DNA from: Lachnospiraceae bacterium MD329
GTDB taxonomy: Bacteria; Bacillota; Clostridia; UBA1381
Length of the DNA: 64,000 bases
Reading direction: 5' to 3'
NCBI GenBank assembly: GCA_010206265.1
Contig: VIQV01000029.1
Coordinates: 186,001 to 250,000, forward strand
Shown piece by piece: positions 18,964 to 27,402 of the stretch. The notes beneath the pieces are model-generated. The model was not told the origin of the DNA and ran no database searches. It was given only the letters and a program-made list of their open reading frames with translations. A program made the position numbers and the translations under genes. Numbering within the stretch: the stretch's first letter is position 1; every line of letters starts with the position of its first letter.

Positions 18964-20238
18964 ATGGTTAAGGCTATAGTAGGTGCAAATTGGGGCGACG
19001 AGGGTAAAGGTAAAATTACTGATATGCTTGCCGCAGACAGTGACATCGTTATCCGCTTTCAGGGCGGCGCCAACGCAGGTCATACTATCATAAACGAATA
19101 CGGAAAATTTGCTTTACATCTTCTTCCGTCAGGTTCATTCAATCAGAATGTAACAAATATGATAGGCAACGGCGTTGCGCTCGATATTCCCGAACTGATA
19201 AAGGAAATTGACGAAGTCGTGTCGCGCGGTGTTCCCAAGCCAAACATTGTAGTTTCTGAAAGAACACAGGTGCTTATGCCTTATCATAAGCTTTTCGACC
19301 AGTACGAAGAAGAACGTCTTTCCGACAGACAATTCGGTTCAACAAAATCAGGCATTGCGCCATTCTTCTCTGATAAGTTTTCAAAAATCGGATTTCAGGT
19401 CTGGGAGCTTTTTGAAGAAGACGCGTTAATGGAGAAGATAAAAAATGTGCTTGAGGTTAAAAACCTTATGCTTGAACATATCTATCATAAACCGCTCCTT
19501 AACGCAGACGAATTATATAAAACATTAAAGGAATACGGTAAAATGATTAAACCGTATGTTATAGATTCTGTAGCGTTTATGCACGAGGCTGTCAAAAGCG
19601 GTAAGAACATTCTTTTAGAAGGACAGCTCGGTTCTTTAAAAGACCCCGACTTCGGTATTTATCCGATGACTACATCGTCCTCTACGCTTGCGGGCTACGG
19701 TGCAGTCGGAGCAGGCATACCGCCTTATGAAATAAAAGAAATCATCACAGTTGTTAAAGCATATTCATCGGCAGTCGGAGCAGGCGCGTTTGTTTCCGAG
19801 ATATTCGGTGACGAGGCAGACGAATTAAGAAAACGCGGCGGTGACGGCGGTGAATTCGGTGCAACTACAGGCAGACCGCGCCGTATGGGTTGGTTTGACT
19901 GCGTAGCGTCACGCTATGGCTGTCGTGTACAGGGCACAACACAAGTTGCGTTTACTGTACTTGACGTGTTAGGTTATCTTGATGAAATACCCGTATGCGT
20001 CGGCTACGAGGTTGACGGTGAAGTTATAAAGGACTTCCCTACCACCAACAAGCTTGAAAAAGCAAAACCTGTCTTAAAAGTTCTGCCCGGCTGGAAAACC
20101 GATATACGCGGTATCAAAAAATATGAAGACTTACCCGAAAATTGCAGAAAATATATTGAGTTCGTTGAAAAAGAACTTGAAGTACCGATTACAATTGTAT
20201 CGAACGGACCTGCAAGAGAGGATATTATTTTAAGATAA
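18964..20238 (+). CDS. purA: Adenylosuccinate synthetase
   Basis: 424 residues. GTP-dependent addition of aspartate to IMP, the first step to AMP. N-terminal GTP loop ANWGDEGKGKI with the catalytic Asp/His pair (GDEGKG, then NAGHTI), and EFGATTGRPRRMGWFD near residue 300. Ribosome site AGGAGG. Follows purB by 18 bases; probably ends the purine part of the operon, though the FkbH/SGNH gene continues without a terminator. Confidence 0.97.
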   Translation: MVKAIVGANWGDEGKGKITDMLAADSDIVIRFQGGANAGHTIINEYGKFALHLLPSGSFNQNVTNMIGNGVALDIPELIKEIDEVVSRGVPKPNIVVSERTQVLMPYHKLFDQYEEERLSDRQFGSTKSGIAPFFSDKFSKIGFQVWELFEEDALMEKIKNVLEVKNLMLEHIYHKPLLNADELYKTLKEYGKMIKPYVIDSVAFMHEAVKSGKNILLEGQLGSLKDPDFGIYPMTTSSSTLAGYGAVGAGIPPYEIKEIITVVKAYSSAVGAGAFVSEIFGDEADELRKRGGDGGEFGATTGRPRRMGWFDCVASRYGCRVQGTTQVAFTVLDVLGYLDEIPVCVGYEVDGEVIKDFPTTNKLEKAKPVLKVLPGWKTDIRGIKKYEDLPENCRKYIEFVEKELEVPITIVSNGPAREDIILR

Positions 20239-20257
20239 TCCAAGGGAGGGAATTGTC

Positions 20258-22081
20258 GTGGACATATCAAAAATTAAATTGATTATATGGGACCTTGACG
20301 AAACCTTCTGGATTGGTACTATTTCAGAACAAAAGGTCGTACCTGCTCCGCAGGCTTACGACCTTGTTTTAATGTCGTCCAAAAAAGGAATTATAAATTC
20401 AATCTGCTCTAAAAATGAGGAAGAGCCGTGTATAAACAAACTTCGTGAATTGGGTATTGCAGACTATTTTGTTTTCAATTCAATCAACTGGCAGCCCAAA
20501 GGACAGCGAATAAAACAAATGCTGAAGGATATGAATTTACGTCCTGCAAACACACTTTTTATAGACGATAACCGTTCCAATCTGGAAGAGGCAAAATATT
20601 ATTGTCCTGAAATAATGACAATGCTCCCTGACCAAATCGGAGAGCTTTACGACGCTGTCAATGCGCTTACCGTTTCTGACAAAGGGCTTGAACGTCTTAA
20701 CCGCTACAAACTGCTTGAACACAAACACAGCGAAAAACAAAAGGTATCCTCAAATGAGGAATTTCTGTATCAGAGCGGTATACACGTTAATATACATACA
20801 GACTGTCTAAACGAACTTGACAGAATATACGAACTAATAATGCGTTCAAATCAGTTAAACTACACCAAACTGCGTTCTTCACGCGACGAACTTCTCGCGC
20901 TTTTAAATGACCCTCAGATAACGTCGGGCTATGTAACCGCCTCTGATAAATACGGTGATTACGGCATTGTCGGATTTTTCGCCTGCAAAGACGGCACGCT
21001 CATTCATTTTCTTTTTTCCTGCCGTACACTCGGAATGGGAATAGAACAGTATGTTTATGAACAAATCGGTTTTCCTGAGCTTGTTACAGTCGGTGAAGTT
21101 TCCGCGTCAGTCGGTAAAGATGAACCGTCCGTAAATTGGATAAACCGTGATACAGCGCAGAATAAAAATGATTTCAGCGATATTGAAAACACAGATTTCA
21201 AGGTTCTTATAAAAGGACCCTGCGACCTCAATCAGATATTCTCATTTATAAAAAATGAAGATATGTTCGATTGTGAATTTACATATGTGAGCCGTGAAAG
21301 TCAGTCCGAAGGCGTTACGATTGAGGGTATGAATCACACCTCGCAAATTGTCGAATCATACTCAATCACGGACGCGCAGAAACGCGCTCTTTGTACACTT
21401 CCGATATGTGACAACGCAATGTTCCCCGACAGTATTTATACCAACAAATACGGTATAATCTTTATCAGTATTCTTACCGACGCGAATCTCGGTCTTTACC
21501 GCAAAAAAGACGGCGGACAAATATTTGCATTCGGCGAATACCTCTATCCGCTGACTGACAAGAGTATGTGGGACAAATATCTTAATAAGAAGGTTTACAC
21601 GGCAAATTATACTTTTAAAAAAGATGACTTGCAAAAGATTGCTGACGAGTATGAGTTTCTCGGGCGGCTGACGCCCGAAGAAACCGCGAAAAACCTTCAT
21701 TTTATATATGATCATATACAACCTGACACACTGCTTGTTATAATGCTTGGCTGTGAGCGCGAATACACACGCAACACACTCCCTGCGTGGAATGACCGCC
21801 ATAACGACCATAAAAAAATCAATGCGGCGGTACGCGTGGAAATGGGTGACTTAAAGAATGTCATACTGTTTGACGTAAACGACTATATCACTTCGGACGA
21901 CGATTTTAACGACAGTATAAATCATTATAAAAAGAGGATTTACTATCTTATGGCTCAGCGGTTTACCGAGATTATAAACTCCCGTGCCTGCCGCACTGCC
22001 GCAAAAAACACCTCACGCATAAAGCTTGCGTACCTGACATTAAAACAGCGTATTAAAAAACTCTTGTATCCTAACGGCTAA
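20258..22081 (+). CDS. FkbH-like HAD-IIIC / GNAT-like / SGNH-like fusion protein
   Basis: 607 residues, GTG start after GGGAGGG. N-terminal HAD-IIIC domain with motif IIWDLDETFWIGTISE (about 8-23) and FIDDNRSNLEEA (about 104-115). Next comes an FkbH-type acyltransferase-like section with MRSNQLNYTKLR and DKYGDYGIVGFF. From about 305 there is an SGNH-hydrolase-like C-terminus (KVLIKGPCDLNQI, then LVIMLGCEREY and INHYKKRIYYLMAQRF). FkbH proteins load glyceryl units onto carrier proteins in polyketide or glycan pathways. It starts 19 bases after purA with no terminator, an unusual partner for purine genes. The substrate is unknown. Confidence 0.75.
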   Translation: MDISKIKLIIWDLDETFWIGTISEQKVVPAPQAYDLVLMSSKKGIINSICSKNEEEPCINKLRELGIADYFVFNSINWQPKGQRIKQMLKDMNLRPANTLFIDDNRSNLEEAKYYCPEIMTMLPDQIGELYDAVNALTVSDKGLERLNRYKLLEHKHSEKQKVSSNEEFLYQSGIHVNIHTDCLNELDRIYELIMRSNQLNYTKLRSSRDELLALLNDPQITSGYVTASDKYGDYGIVGFFACKDGTLIHFLFSCRTLGMGIEQYVYEQIGFPELVTVGEVSASVGKDEPSVNWINRDTAQNKNDFSDIENTDFKVLIKGPCDLNQIFSFIKNEDMFDCEFTYVSRESQSEGVTIEGMNHTSQIVESYSITDAQKRALCTLPICDNAMFPDSIYTNKYGIIFISILTDANLGLYRKKDGGQIFAFGEYLYPLTDKSMWDKYLNKKVYTANYTFKKDDLQKIADEYEFLGRLTPEETAKNLHFIYDHIQPDTLLVIMLGCEREYTRNTLPAWNDRHNDHKKINAAVRVEMGDLKNVILFDVNDYITSDDDFNDSINHYKKRIYYLMAQRFTEIINSRACRTAAKNTSRIKLAYLTLKQRIKKLLYPNG

Positions 22082-22091
22082 ACGGTAAATA

Positions 22092-22121
22092 TTGACAATA
22101 TTCGACTGTATATGATAAAAT
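22092..22121 (+). promoter_or_regulatory. Promoter of the sigma/anti-sigma operon
   Basis: TTGACA (22092-22097), 18 bases, TAAAAT (22116-22121), a vegetative-type promoter 11 bases after the upstream stop codon. Confidence 0.55.
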
Positions 22122-22152
22122 GAATATACAAGGCAACAAGGAGGAGTGTTTA

Positions 22153-22686
22153 ATGGCAATATCAACCGCTGAAAAGCTGTACAAAAAATACCGTAAATTG
22201 ATGAAACATATTGCATATCAGATTTTGGAGGACGGACAGCTTGCGGAAGACGCTGTACACGATACAATGGAAAAAGTTATTAACCATATGGACGGAATTG
22301 ATGATATAAACAGTCCTCAGACACGGAATTTTTTATCTGTTGTATGCAAATATACTGCAATGGATATATACAGAAAAAGAAAAAAGATTCAGTCACTTAA
22401 TACATATGAAACGGAAGATGATATTCTTCAAGACAGCAAAAAGGACTTAAATCCTTTGTCAATTGTATTATCCAGAGAGAGCGTACACGAAATAGAAAAT
22501 ATTATAATGAATTTGAACCCGAAATACCGAGATGTTTTTCTTTTGAGCTATTCAAAGGGATATACAAATAAAAAAATCGCTGAATTATTAAATATCAGCG
22601 AAAACGCGGCATATAAACGTATGAAACGCGCGAAAGAGCTGATAATCACAGAGCTGCAAAGGAGGGATAGAAATGAATGGGAATAA
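22153..22686 (+). CDS. ECF-type sigma-70 family sigma factor
   Basis: 177 residues from the ATG at 22153, fixed by AAGGAGGAG. Region 2 (about 20-85: AEDAVHDTMEKVINHM, then YTAMDIYRKRKK) and region 4 (about 118-170: NPKYRDVFLLSYSKGYTNKK, then NISENAAYKRMKRAKELI) are present and region 3 is missing, as in ECF sigma factors. The downstream gene begins 14 bases before its stop, a coupling typical of sigma/anti-sigma pairs. Targets are not visible; the secreted-protein genes just downstream are candidates. Confidence 0.88.
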   Translation: MAISTAEKLYKKYRKLMKHIAYQILEDGQLAEDAVHDTMEKVINHMDGIDDINSPQTRNFLSVVCKYTAMDIYRKRKKIQSLNTYETEDDILQDSKKDLNPLSIVLSRESVHEIENIIMNLNPKYRDVFLLSYSKGYTNKKIAELLNISENAAYKRMKRAKELIITELQRRDRNEWE

Positions 22687-23362
22687 TGACGATATTTTCG
22701 AAAAAGCCTTTGAAGAAATGTTGAAGGAAGCGGCAAAAAGAGCCGACAAAAGGCTCGGCGGACAATTGGAGGAGCCGAAAGAAGAAATCGTATTTTCCGA
22801 AGAACACGAAAGAAAAGTAGAAAAATTATTCCGCCTTGAACGCCGTAAGCGTATTAATAAAAAGCTTATTAAATATACAAAACGGTGCGCTTGTATATTG
22901 ATTGTCTGCTGCGTTGCGGTAACTGCCGTCGGAGTTGTTAAGGTAGACGCACTGCGTACGCGTTTTCTCAGACTTCTGTATGAGCCTGACGCGCCGAACT
23001 CGGATATTGATTTTATCGGCGATAAAACAAACTATTATGCAGATGATTATATACATATCAGCTATATTCCCGATGGCTTTAAAATGACCGAATCTTCTCA
23101 CGAAGTAGGTGTCGGATACACATTTCAAAACAATAATCAATATTTCACCTTAGATGCAAACAATATTGAAACAGCTGGATTTAATGTAGATACAGAAGAT
23201 ATGGAAATTGAAAATTTAAAAATTCAAAACAATGACGCCATATATCTGACAAAACCAAGAGTAAATATTCTGGTTTGGAGCGATGATGATACTGCATATG
23301 TACTTTGCGGTAATATCTCTAAGGAGGATATAATAAAAATAGCCGAAAACATAAGATATTAA
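22673..23362 (+). CDS. Membrane-anchored DUF4367 protein, probable anti-sigma factor
   Basis: 229 residues. The cytoplasmic N-terminus is helical and charged (1-68). A single membrane helix (about 71-90, ILIVCCVAVTAVGV) is followed by an extracytoplasmic DUF4367-like domain with the IPDGFKMTE segment and a C-terminal SKEDIIKIAENI helix. This layout, plus a 14-base overlap with the sigma gene, makes an anti-sigma factor or envelope sensor the best reading. No zinc-binding HxxxCxxC motif of classical ZAS anti-sigma factors is visible. Confidence 0.75.
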   Translation: MNGNNDDIFEKAFEEMLKEAAKRADKRLGGQLEEPKEEIVFSEEHERKVEKLFRLERRKRINKKLIKYTKRCACILIVCCVAVTAVGVVKVDALRTRFLRLLYEPDAPNSDIDFIGDKTNYYADDYIHISYIPDGFKMTESSHEVGVGYTFQNNNQYFTLDANNIETAGFNVDTEDMEIENLKIQNNDAIYLTKPRVNILVWSDDDTAYVLCGNISKEDIIKIAENIRY

Positions 23363-23478
23363 GAGCTTGTATTTATGGAATTTTCACAAATATAAAATTT
23401 TTTTAAAAAATCAGGCTAATTTTGCCTTTGTTATTCGTTTTAATATATGCAAAACAATAACAAAGGAGGTGTTCTGTA

Positions 23479-23913
23479 ATGAACACAAAATTCACAAAAG
23501 CAATATGCGCGGCGGCAGTTATAACTGTCACAGCCTGCGCGGCAGTAACCACAGGTTTTAGCGGACGCGCCGAGGCAGCAAGAATTGACGATTCAGTATC
23601 TATTCAGAATATTGTAATCACAAATGCCATTAACACACTTTGGCGTTCGGGAAACACTATGAACTGCAACGGAAAAACAACAGTGCCAAGCGGCTATTCA
23701 TCAGGACTTACAATGGAGCTGCAAAAATACGATGGCGGCTGGACAACCATAAAAACGTGGTCGTCTACAGGCAGCACAAGAACGGAAATGTCAAGGACGC
23801 ACTCCGTCAGCAGCGGATACAGATACCGTCTGAAAACTACCCACAAAGCCTATAACGGCGCAGGCGGCACAGCCGAAACAATAGTAAAATACAGCAATGA
23901 AGTATCATATTAA
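23479..23913 (+). CDS. Small secreted protein, function unknown
   Basis: 144 residues. Clear signal peptide (1-33, with an AAVITVTACAAVTTG core, cleavage near AEAA). The mature part is about 110 residues, beta-rich and Ser/Thr/Tyr-rich (GYSSGLTMELQKYDGGWTTI, then STGSTRTEMSRTHSVSSGYR), with one Cys. It looks like a small beta-sandwich; I do not recognise the family. Strong ribosome site AAGGAGGTG. It lies 116 bases after the anti-sigma gene and may belong to the regulon of the sigma factor. Confidence 0.75.
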   Translation: MNTKFTKAICAAAVITVTACAAVTTGFSGRAEAARIDDSVSIQNIVITNAINTLWRSGNTMNCNGKTTVPSGYSSGLTMELQKYDGGWTTIKTWSSTGSTRTEMSRTHSVSSGYRYRLKTTHKAYNGAGGTAETIVKYSNEVSY

Positions 23914-24082
23914 ATAATTTCGCCGTAAACAATTGCGTGATTTTTCGTCTGCAATGTTTCGGCAAGGAAGGGGGTAGAACTTTAAATCACTTACGAAAGG
24001 AGGATTAAATGATATACAGATGAAAATACGAAGTTGTTTGCATAGATAAAAAAACTGTAAACAATGAAAGGAAGAGAATAAA

Positions 24083-24652
24083 ATGAAAAAATTTAATTTT
24101 AAGAAAATAATAACTATGGGCATCGCTGCTGTTATAGCAGTATCAGCAATGAGTATTAGCGCTTTCGCAGCTGACAAAACAGAAACAAGCAACATTGTCG
24201 TTGATGAAAACACCCCTGTTGGAACAAAATTTGAATTGGCAAGCGGTTTTACATTAGAGGTAATTGACGAGGAAACCTTTGATAAGATTCAGGCTAAAAT
24301 AGATAGAATGGATATGGCAAGAGCAACAGATTATCATTGGTCATACTCAAACATATCTGTTTTATCAAATCCTTTTAACACTTCTTTTAAGTTAACAAAA
24401 ACCTACCCTTATTATCATACTGTATTAAAAAATACTCAATCTTCAAGCACATATACAACAATGGCAGTTTTTAAGGGTACTGATTATGCAGAAGATGTTC
24501 CGGTATATGGCGGAGCTATTGTAGCTTTATATAATAGAAAGGCTTTAAGTGCAGGTACCTATAATTTTAGACTTTCATCAACTAAGTCAATGTCAGGTAG
24601 CGTAAGTGGTTTTGTTGCTGAAACATATTCAGAAGTTGGTTTTCAAGGCTAA
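24083..24652 (+). CDS. Secreted protein, function unknown
   Basis: 189 residues. Signal peptide (1-29, ending SAFAA). The mature region has an acidic helical segment (ASGFTLEVIDEETFDKIQAK) and then beta-rich, Ser/Thr/Tyr-rich sequence with no cysteine. No anchoring motif is seen, so it is likely released or loosely held in the wall. It has the same general style as the preceding small secreted protein, without obvious sequence similarity. Its codons are more AT-rich than its neighbours. Confidence 0.75.
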   Translation: MKKFNFKKIITMGIAAVIAVSAMSISAFAADKTETSNIVVDENTPVGTKFELASGFTLEVIDEETFDKIQAKIDRMDMARATDYHWSYSNISVLSNPFNTSFKLTKTYPYYHTVLKNTQSSSTYTTMAVFKGTDYAEDVPVYGGAIVALYNRKALSAGTYNFRLSSTKSMSGSVSGFVAETYSEVGFQG

Positions 24653-24680
24653 TAAATTTTAAGCAAAATTATTTGTATAT

Positions 24681-24698
24681 GGGCGGCTTTTGCCGCCC
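24681..24698 (+). terminator. GC-rich hairpin, possible weak terminator
   Basis: GGGCGGC (24681-24687) / GCCGCCC (24692-24698) with a TTTT loop; no T run follows, so it may be a processing or stabilising hairpin rather than a terminator. Confidence 0.4.
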
Positions 24699-24722
24699 CT
24701 CCAAACAGAAAGGACAGGAATT

Positions 24723-25673
24723 ATGAAAAAAATTGTACTCACCCTAACCCTCATTGTTTCACTAATCTGTTGTCAGCTGACAACATTCGCAAGAACTTAT
24801 ACAATCGGCAACAGTGGTTTTGCACAGGAAAGCGATATTGTAATTTTACAGCAAAGACTGAATTGGGATAAACCTAATGCAGTTGTTTTGGGTTTGCCTG
24901 AAAACGGCGGTCCTATGCTTGATGATGAACACACCCTGCTTATGACGATTTATATTGCTTCGGAGTGGGGTTATGACGTCACAGAAAAGAACGGCACAAT
25001 AACCGTTTCACACGAAAAGAGAGAAATCACAATTCCGCTGAATGAAAATAAAGCGACGGTTGACGGCAAAACAATTGACCTGTTCCATACACAGCAAAAT
25101 GACACTATTTATATTCCCTATAAATCATTAACCGACCTTTTTGATGTTGATGTAAGCTGGGACGCTGACGATTTATGCCTTCTTATAACAGAAAAAGAAA
25201 CTACCCCTATATCAGAAAAACAGCTTGAATTTCGCAAACATCTTTATGACCCCAATTCAGTTCCGAATGATACTGATATGGAAAATCTTATAGTCCTGAA
25301 CTCTGTATGCGACGAAAACGGCGGAATAATAACCATAAACGATAAACCGATTGACTGCGGCGACGCACAGCCGTTTATTGATGAAAATGACTGTACACAA
25401 GCGCCTGTACGCGCAGTTGCCGAAGCATTCGGGTTTAATGTTCAATGGAATGAATCTACACAAACTATTATAATAACAAAAGATAAAATGTCCGCTAAGC
25501 TCACCATAAACAGCAATAAATTTGAAATTAACGGCAAAGCCGAAGAAATGGATACCACCGCCAGAATAGTAAATGACAGAACATATATACCAATACGCTC
25601 TATTGCCTGTCTTTACAATGACAGCGGTATACCGTTTAAAACTACTTGGTCACGACCTGAAAAGGCTGAATAG
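24723..25673 (+). CDS. Secreted protein with copper-amine-oxidase N-terminal (stalk) domains
   Basis: 316 residues from the ATG at 24723 (ribosome site AAAGGA). Signal peptide (1-24, ending TTFAR). Two stalk-type domains: one near 105-165 (KATVDGKTIDL, YIPYKSLTDLFDVDVSWDAD) and a full one near 215-305. The full one has PFIDENDCTQAPVRAVAEAF with GFNVQWNESTQTIIITKD, and RTYIPIRSIACLY at its end. These domains are wall-associated modules in Clostridia and do not imply amine oxidase activity. Confidence 0.85.
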   Translation: MKKIVLTLTLIVSLICCQLTTFARTYTIGNSGFAQESDIVILQQRLNWDKPNAVVLGLPENGGPMLDDEHTLLMTIYIASEWGYDVTEKNGTITVSHEKREITIPLNENKATVDGKTIDLFHTQQNDTIYIPYKSLTDLFDVDVSWDADDLCLLITEKETTPISEKQLEFRKHLYDPNSVPNDTDMENLIVLNSVCDENGGIITINDKPIDCGDAQPFIDENDCTQAPVRAVAEAFGFNVQWNESTQTIIITKDKMSAKLTINSNKFEINGKAEEMDTTARIVNDRTYIPIRSIACLYNDSGIPFKTTWSRPEKAE

Positions 25674-25694
25674 ACAAAATAAATAGACGATTAA

Positions 25695-25718
25695 AAAGGG
25701 CTGTATACACAGCCCTTT
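25695..25718. terminator. Bidirectional intrinsic terminator
   Basis: AAAGGGCTGT (25695-25704) / ACAGCCCTTT (25709-25718), loop ATAC, A run on the left side. Serves the two converging genes. Confidence 0.8.
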
Positions 25719-25720
25719 GA

Positions 25721-26932
25721 TCAATACTTCCGTAATTCACAATATACCCTTATCCATTCGTTTCCAACCTCTCTGAGCGGTGTATCGTTCCATATAAACA
25801 CAAGGTCATTTTCAATCTTCACACTACCCTTATGAATACTGTCATTAGAATTGGTTATAACCGACGAACGGTCAAACGCAATACTGTACGCAGGCTTTGT
25901 CGGGTCAACCGTATCAAGCGCGTATTTATGCGGTGAATTATTTCTGTTACTGTTCATAATCCGCATTCCTTCGGGGAAATAGTAATACTGACCGTTATAC
26001 CGTACTATCGACGCTCCAAATACCTTACCTTCCGCCTCTTGGGCTGCCTCTGCCACATAATCTGTCCAGTCCCAAGATGAAAGTTCAAATTTACCTGCAG
26101 TTCCGCCGTCAATTATCAGCGGAGCTATATCATCATCACCGATTACATCTATAACAAACGGAGTATATGCACCGCTGTCCCAGAGTGAATTTGAGTTGTA
26201 TTTAACAATAAGATGTGTCTGACCCGGTTTATTCATATCAATACGGTTAGCGGTTATTGTATACTGCTCGCGCGACAGCTCCTCACTGACTCCGCCTGCA
26301 TATATCGCATACACTTTTAAATTCTGTATTGCCTTATCCACTTCCATACCGGTAAACACCATTTTTTTCGGGTTTTGCGAATCCAGCGCCTCACCCTGAT
26401 AATATGTATCCGGTCCTTTTACCGATAAATAAACCACATCTCCGCTTATCTGCGGTGTTTCCGCTATTTCAACACTCACGTTACGCATTGTCGAAAACCG
26501 TATCGAATGTTCTGACATATCATTATGTTTTTTACACATTATTGAAAGTGTTTCATTACCTGTCTGAATATAATAATCGGACGGAGAGAATTTTTTATCC
26601 TTAACTTTATCACTGAGCGACATCACAAGTTTTTGATAATTACCGTTTTTAATCATATCGTGCCAGTATATTCCGCCGCCGGCCTGTTCTTTTTCAAGCT
26701 CGTCCGAAAGAACTCCGAGCATTACATTGATATGATATGAACAATTTGCCGTGTTTTTATTTATAGCGCATTTCACCAGTGACGGCACAATAATTATGCC
26801 CGACAAAACAAGAACTATCGCTATTGCAGACAGCTCAACAGGGTGACACAATATTTGTTTCAGCTTTGCAGCTGCTTTTTTTATATCAATGGCTTTCAGT
26901 TTTTCTGTAACAGCCTTCAGGATTTTTTCCAA
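25721..26932 (-). CDS. Membrane-anchored protein with Ig-like region, function unknown
   Basis: 403 residues. A cytoplasmic Lys-rich helix (1-30) precedes one membrane segment (about 33-52, ELSAIAIVLVLSGIIIVPSL), and the rest is outside the cell. Residues about 170-260 look like bacterial Ig-like folds (YLSVKGPDTYYQGEALD, then YTITANRIDMNKPGQTHLIV). The C-terminal region has no recognised domain. It follows the HIRAN gene by nine bases, so the two are co-transcribed, but a functional link is not apparent. Confidence 0.65.
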   Translation of the reverse strand: MEKILKAVTEKLKAIDIKKAAAKLKQILCHPVELSAIAIVLVLSGIIIVPSLVKCAINKNTANCSYHINVMLGVLSDELEKEQAGGGIYWHDMIKNGNYQKLVMSLSDKVKDKKFSPSDYYIQTGNETLSIMCKKHNDMSEHSIRFSTMRNVSVEIAETPQISGDVVYLSVKGPDTYYQGEALDSQNPKKMVFTGMEVDKAIQNLKVYAIYAGGVSEELSREQYTITANRIDMNKPGQTHLIVKYNSNSLWDSGAYTPFVIDVIGDDDIAPLIIDGGTAGKFELSSWDWTDYVAEAAQEAEGKVFGASIVRYNGQYYYFPEGMRIMNSNRNNSPHKYALDTVDPTKPAYSIAFDRSSVITNSNDSIHKGSVKIENDLVFIWNDTPLREVGNEWIRVYCELRKY

Positions 26933-26941
26933 ATTACCACC

Positions 26942-27313
26942 TCAAGTTCTTACCTGCTTTTCCTCGTCTTTTTCAGACATAAGCTGCGTCTTTATTTCCT
27001 CTTCAAACGCCTCACTGCCCTCTTCCACTCTGCAAATAATTTTACTCTGAGTGGTGAACATAACGCGGATATAAAAAGTATCCTCTACCTTATCATAAAT
27101 TCTGCCTGCGCTCATTGTACCGCCTGCAACATTATAACTGCTGTTCGCAATATAGCCTATCTCGCCGATAATAGGCAGACGCACAACAATCGCCTCGGAG
27201 TCATACTTATTTGATGGGTCTTTTGTACAGATAAGAACATTGCCAATGTTAAACGGGTCTTTGCCTTTATATTTGGAAAACCCCGTAACTGTTACATACA
27301 TTTCTTCGCCCAT
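26942..27313 (-). CDS. Small HIRAN-domain protein
   Basis: 123 residues from the Met at 27313, fixed by GGAGG ten bases upstream. Residues 5-95 match a HIRAN domain: VTVTGFSKYKGKDPFNIGN, a LICTKDPSNKYDSEAIVVRL core and GEIGYIANSSYNVAGGTMSA. HIRAN domains bind free DNA 3' ends in eukaryotic HLTF; many bacterial copies are stand-alone and undefined. It is not fused to a helicase here. It lies 76 bases downstream of murC beyond a terminator. Confidence 0.75.
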   Translation of the reverse strand: MGEEMYVTVTGFSKYKGKDPFNIGNVLICTKDPSNKYDSEAIVVRLPIIGEIGYIANSSYNVAGGTMSAGRIYDKVEDTFYIRVMFTTQSKIICRVEEGSEAFEEEIKTQLMSEKDEEKQVRT

Positions 27314-27372
27314 TCCTTCCACCTCCGAATTTCTACTATAAGTATAGCATTTTTTTACCGTTTTGTCCATAG

Positions 27373-27402
27373 AAAAAAACAGAGGGTTTTTATTTCCTCT
27401 GT
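27373..27402 (-). terminator. Intrinsic terminator of murC
   Basis: ACAGAGG (27379-27385) / CCTCTGT (27396-27402); on the minus strand the stem runs into TTTTTT (27378-27373). It overlaps the murC stop codon. Confidence 0.75.

Noticed and set aside
24009-24023. Four-codon frame after AAAGGAGGATTAA as a leader peptide
   Set aside because: Too short to support and no attenuator structure follows it.
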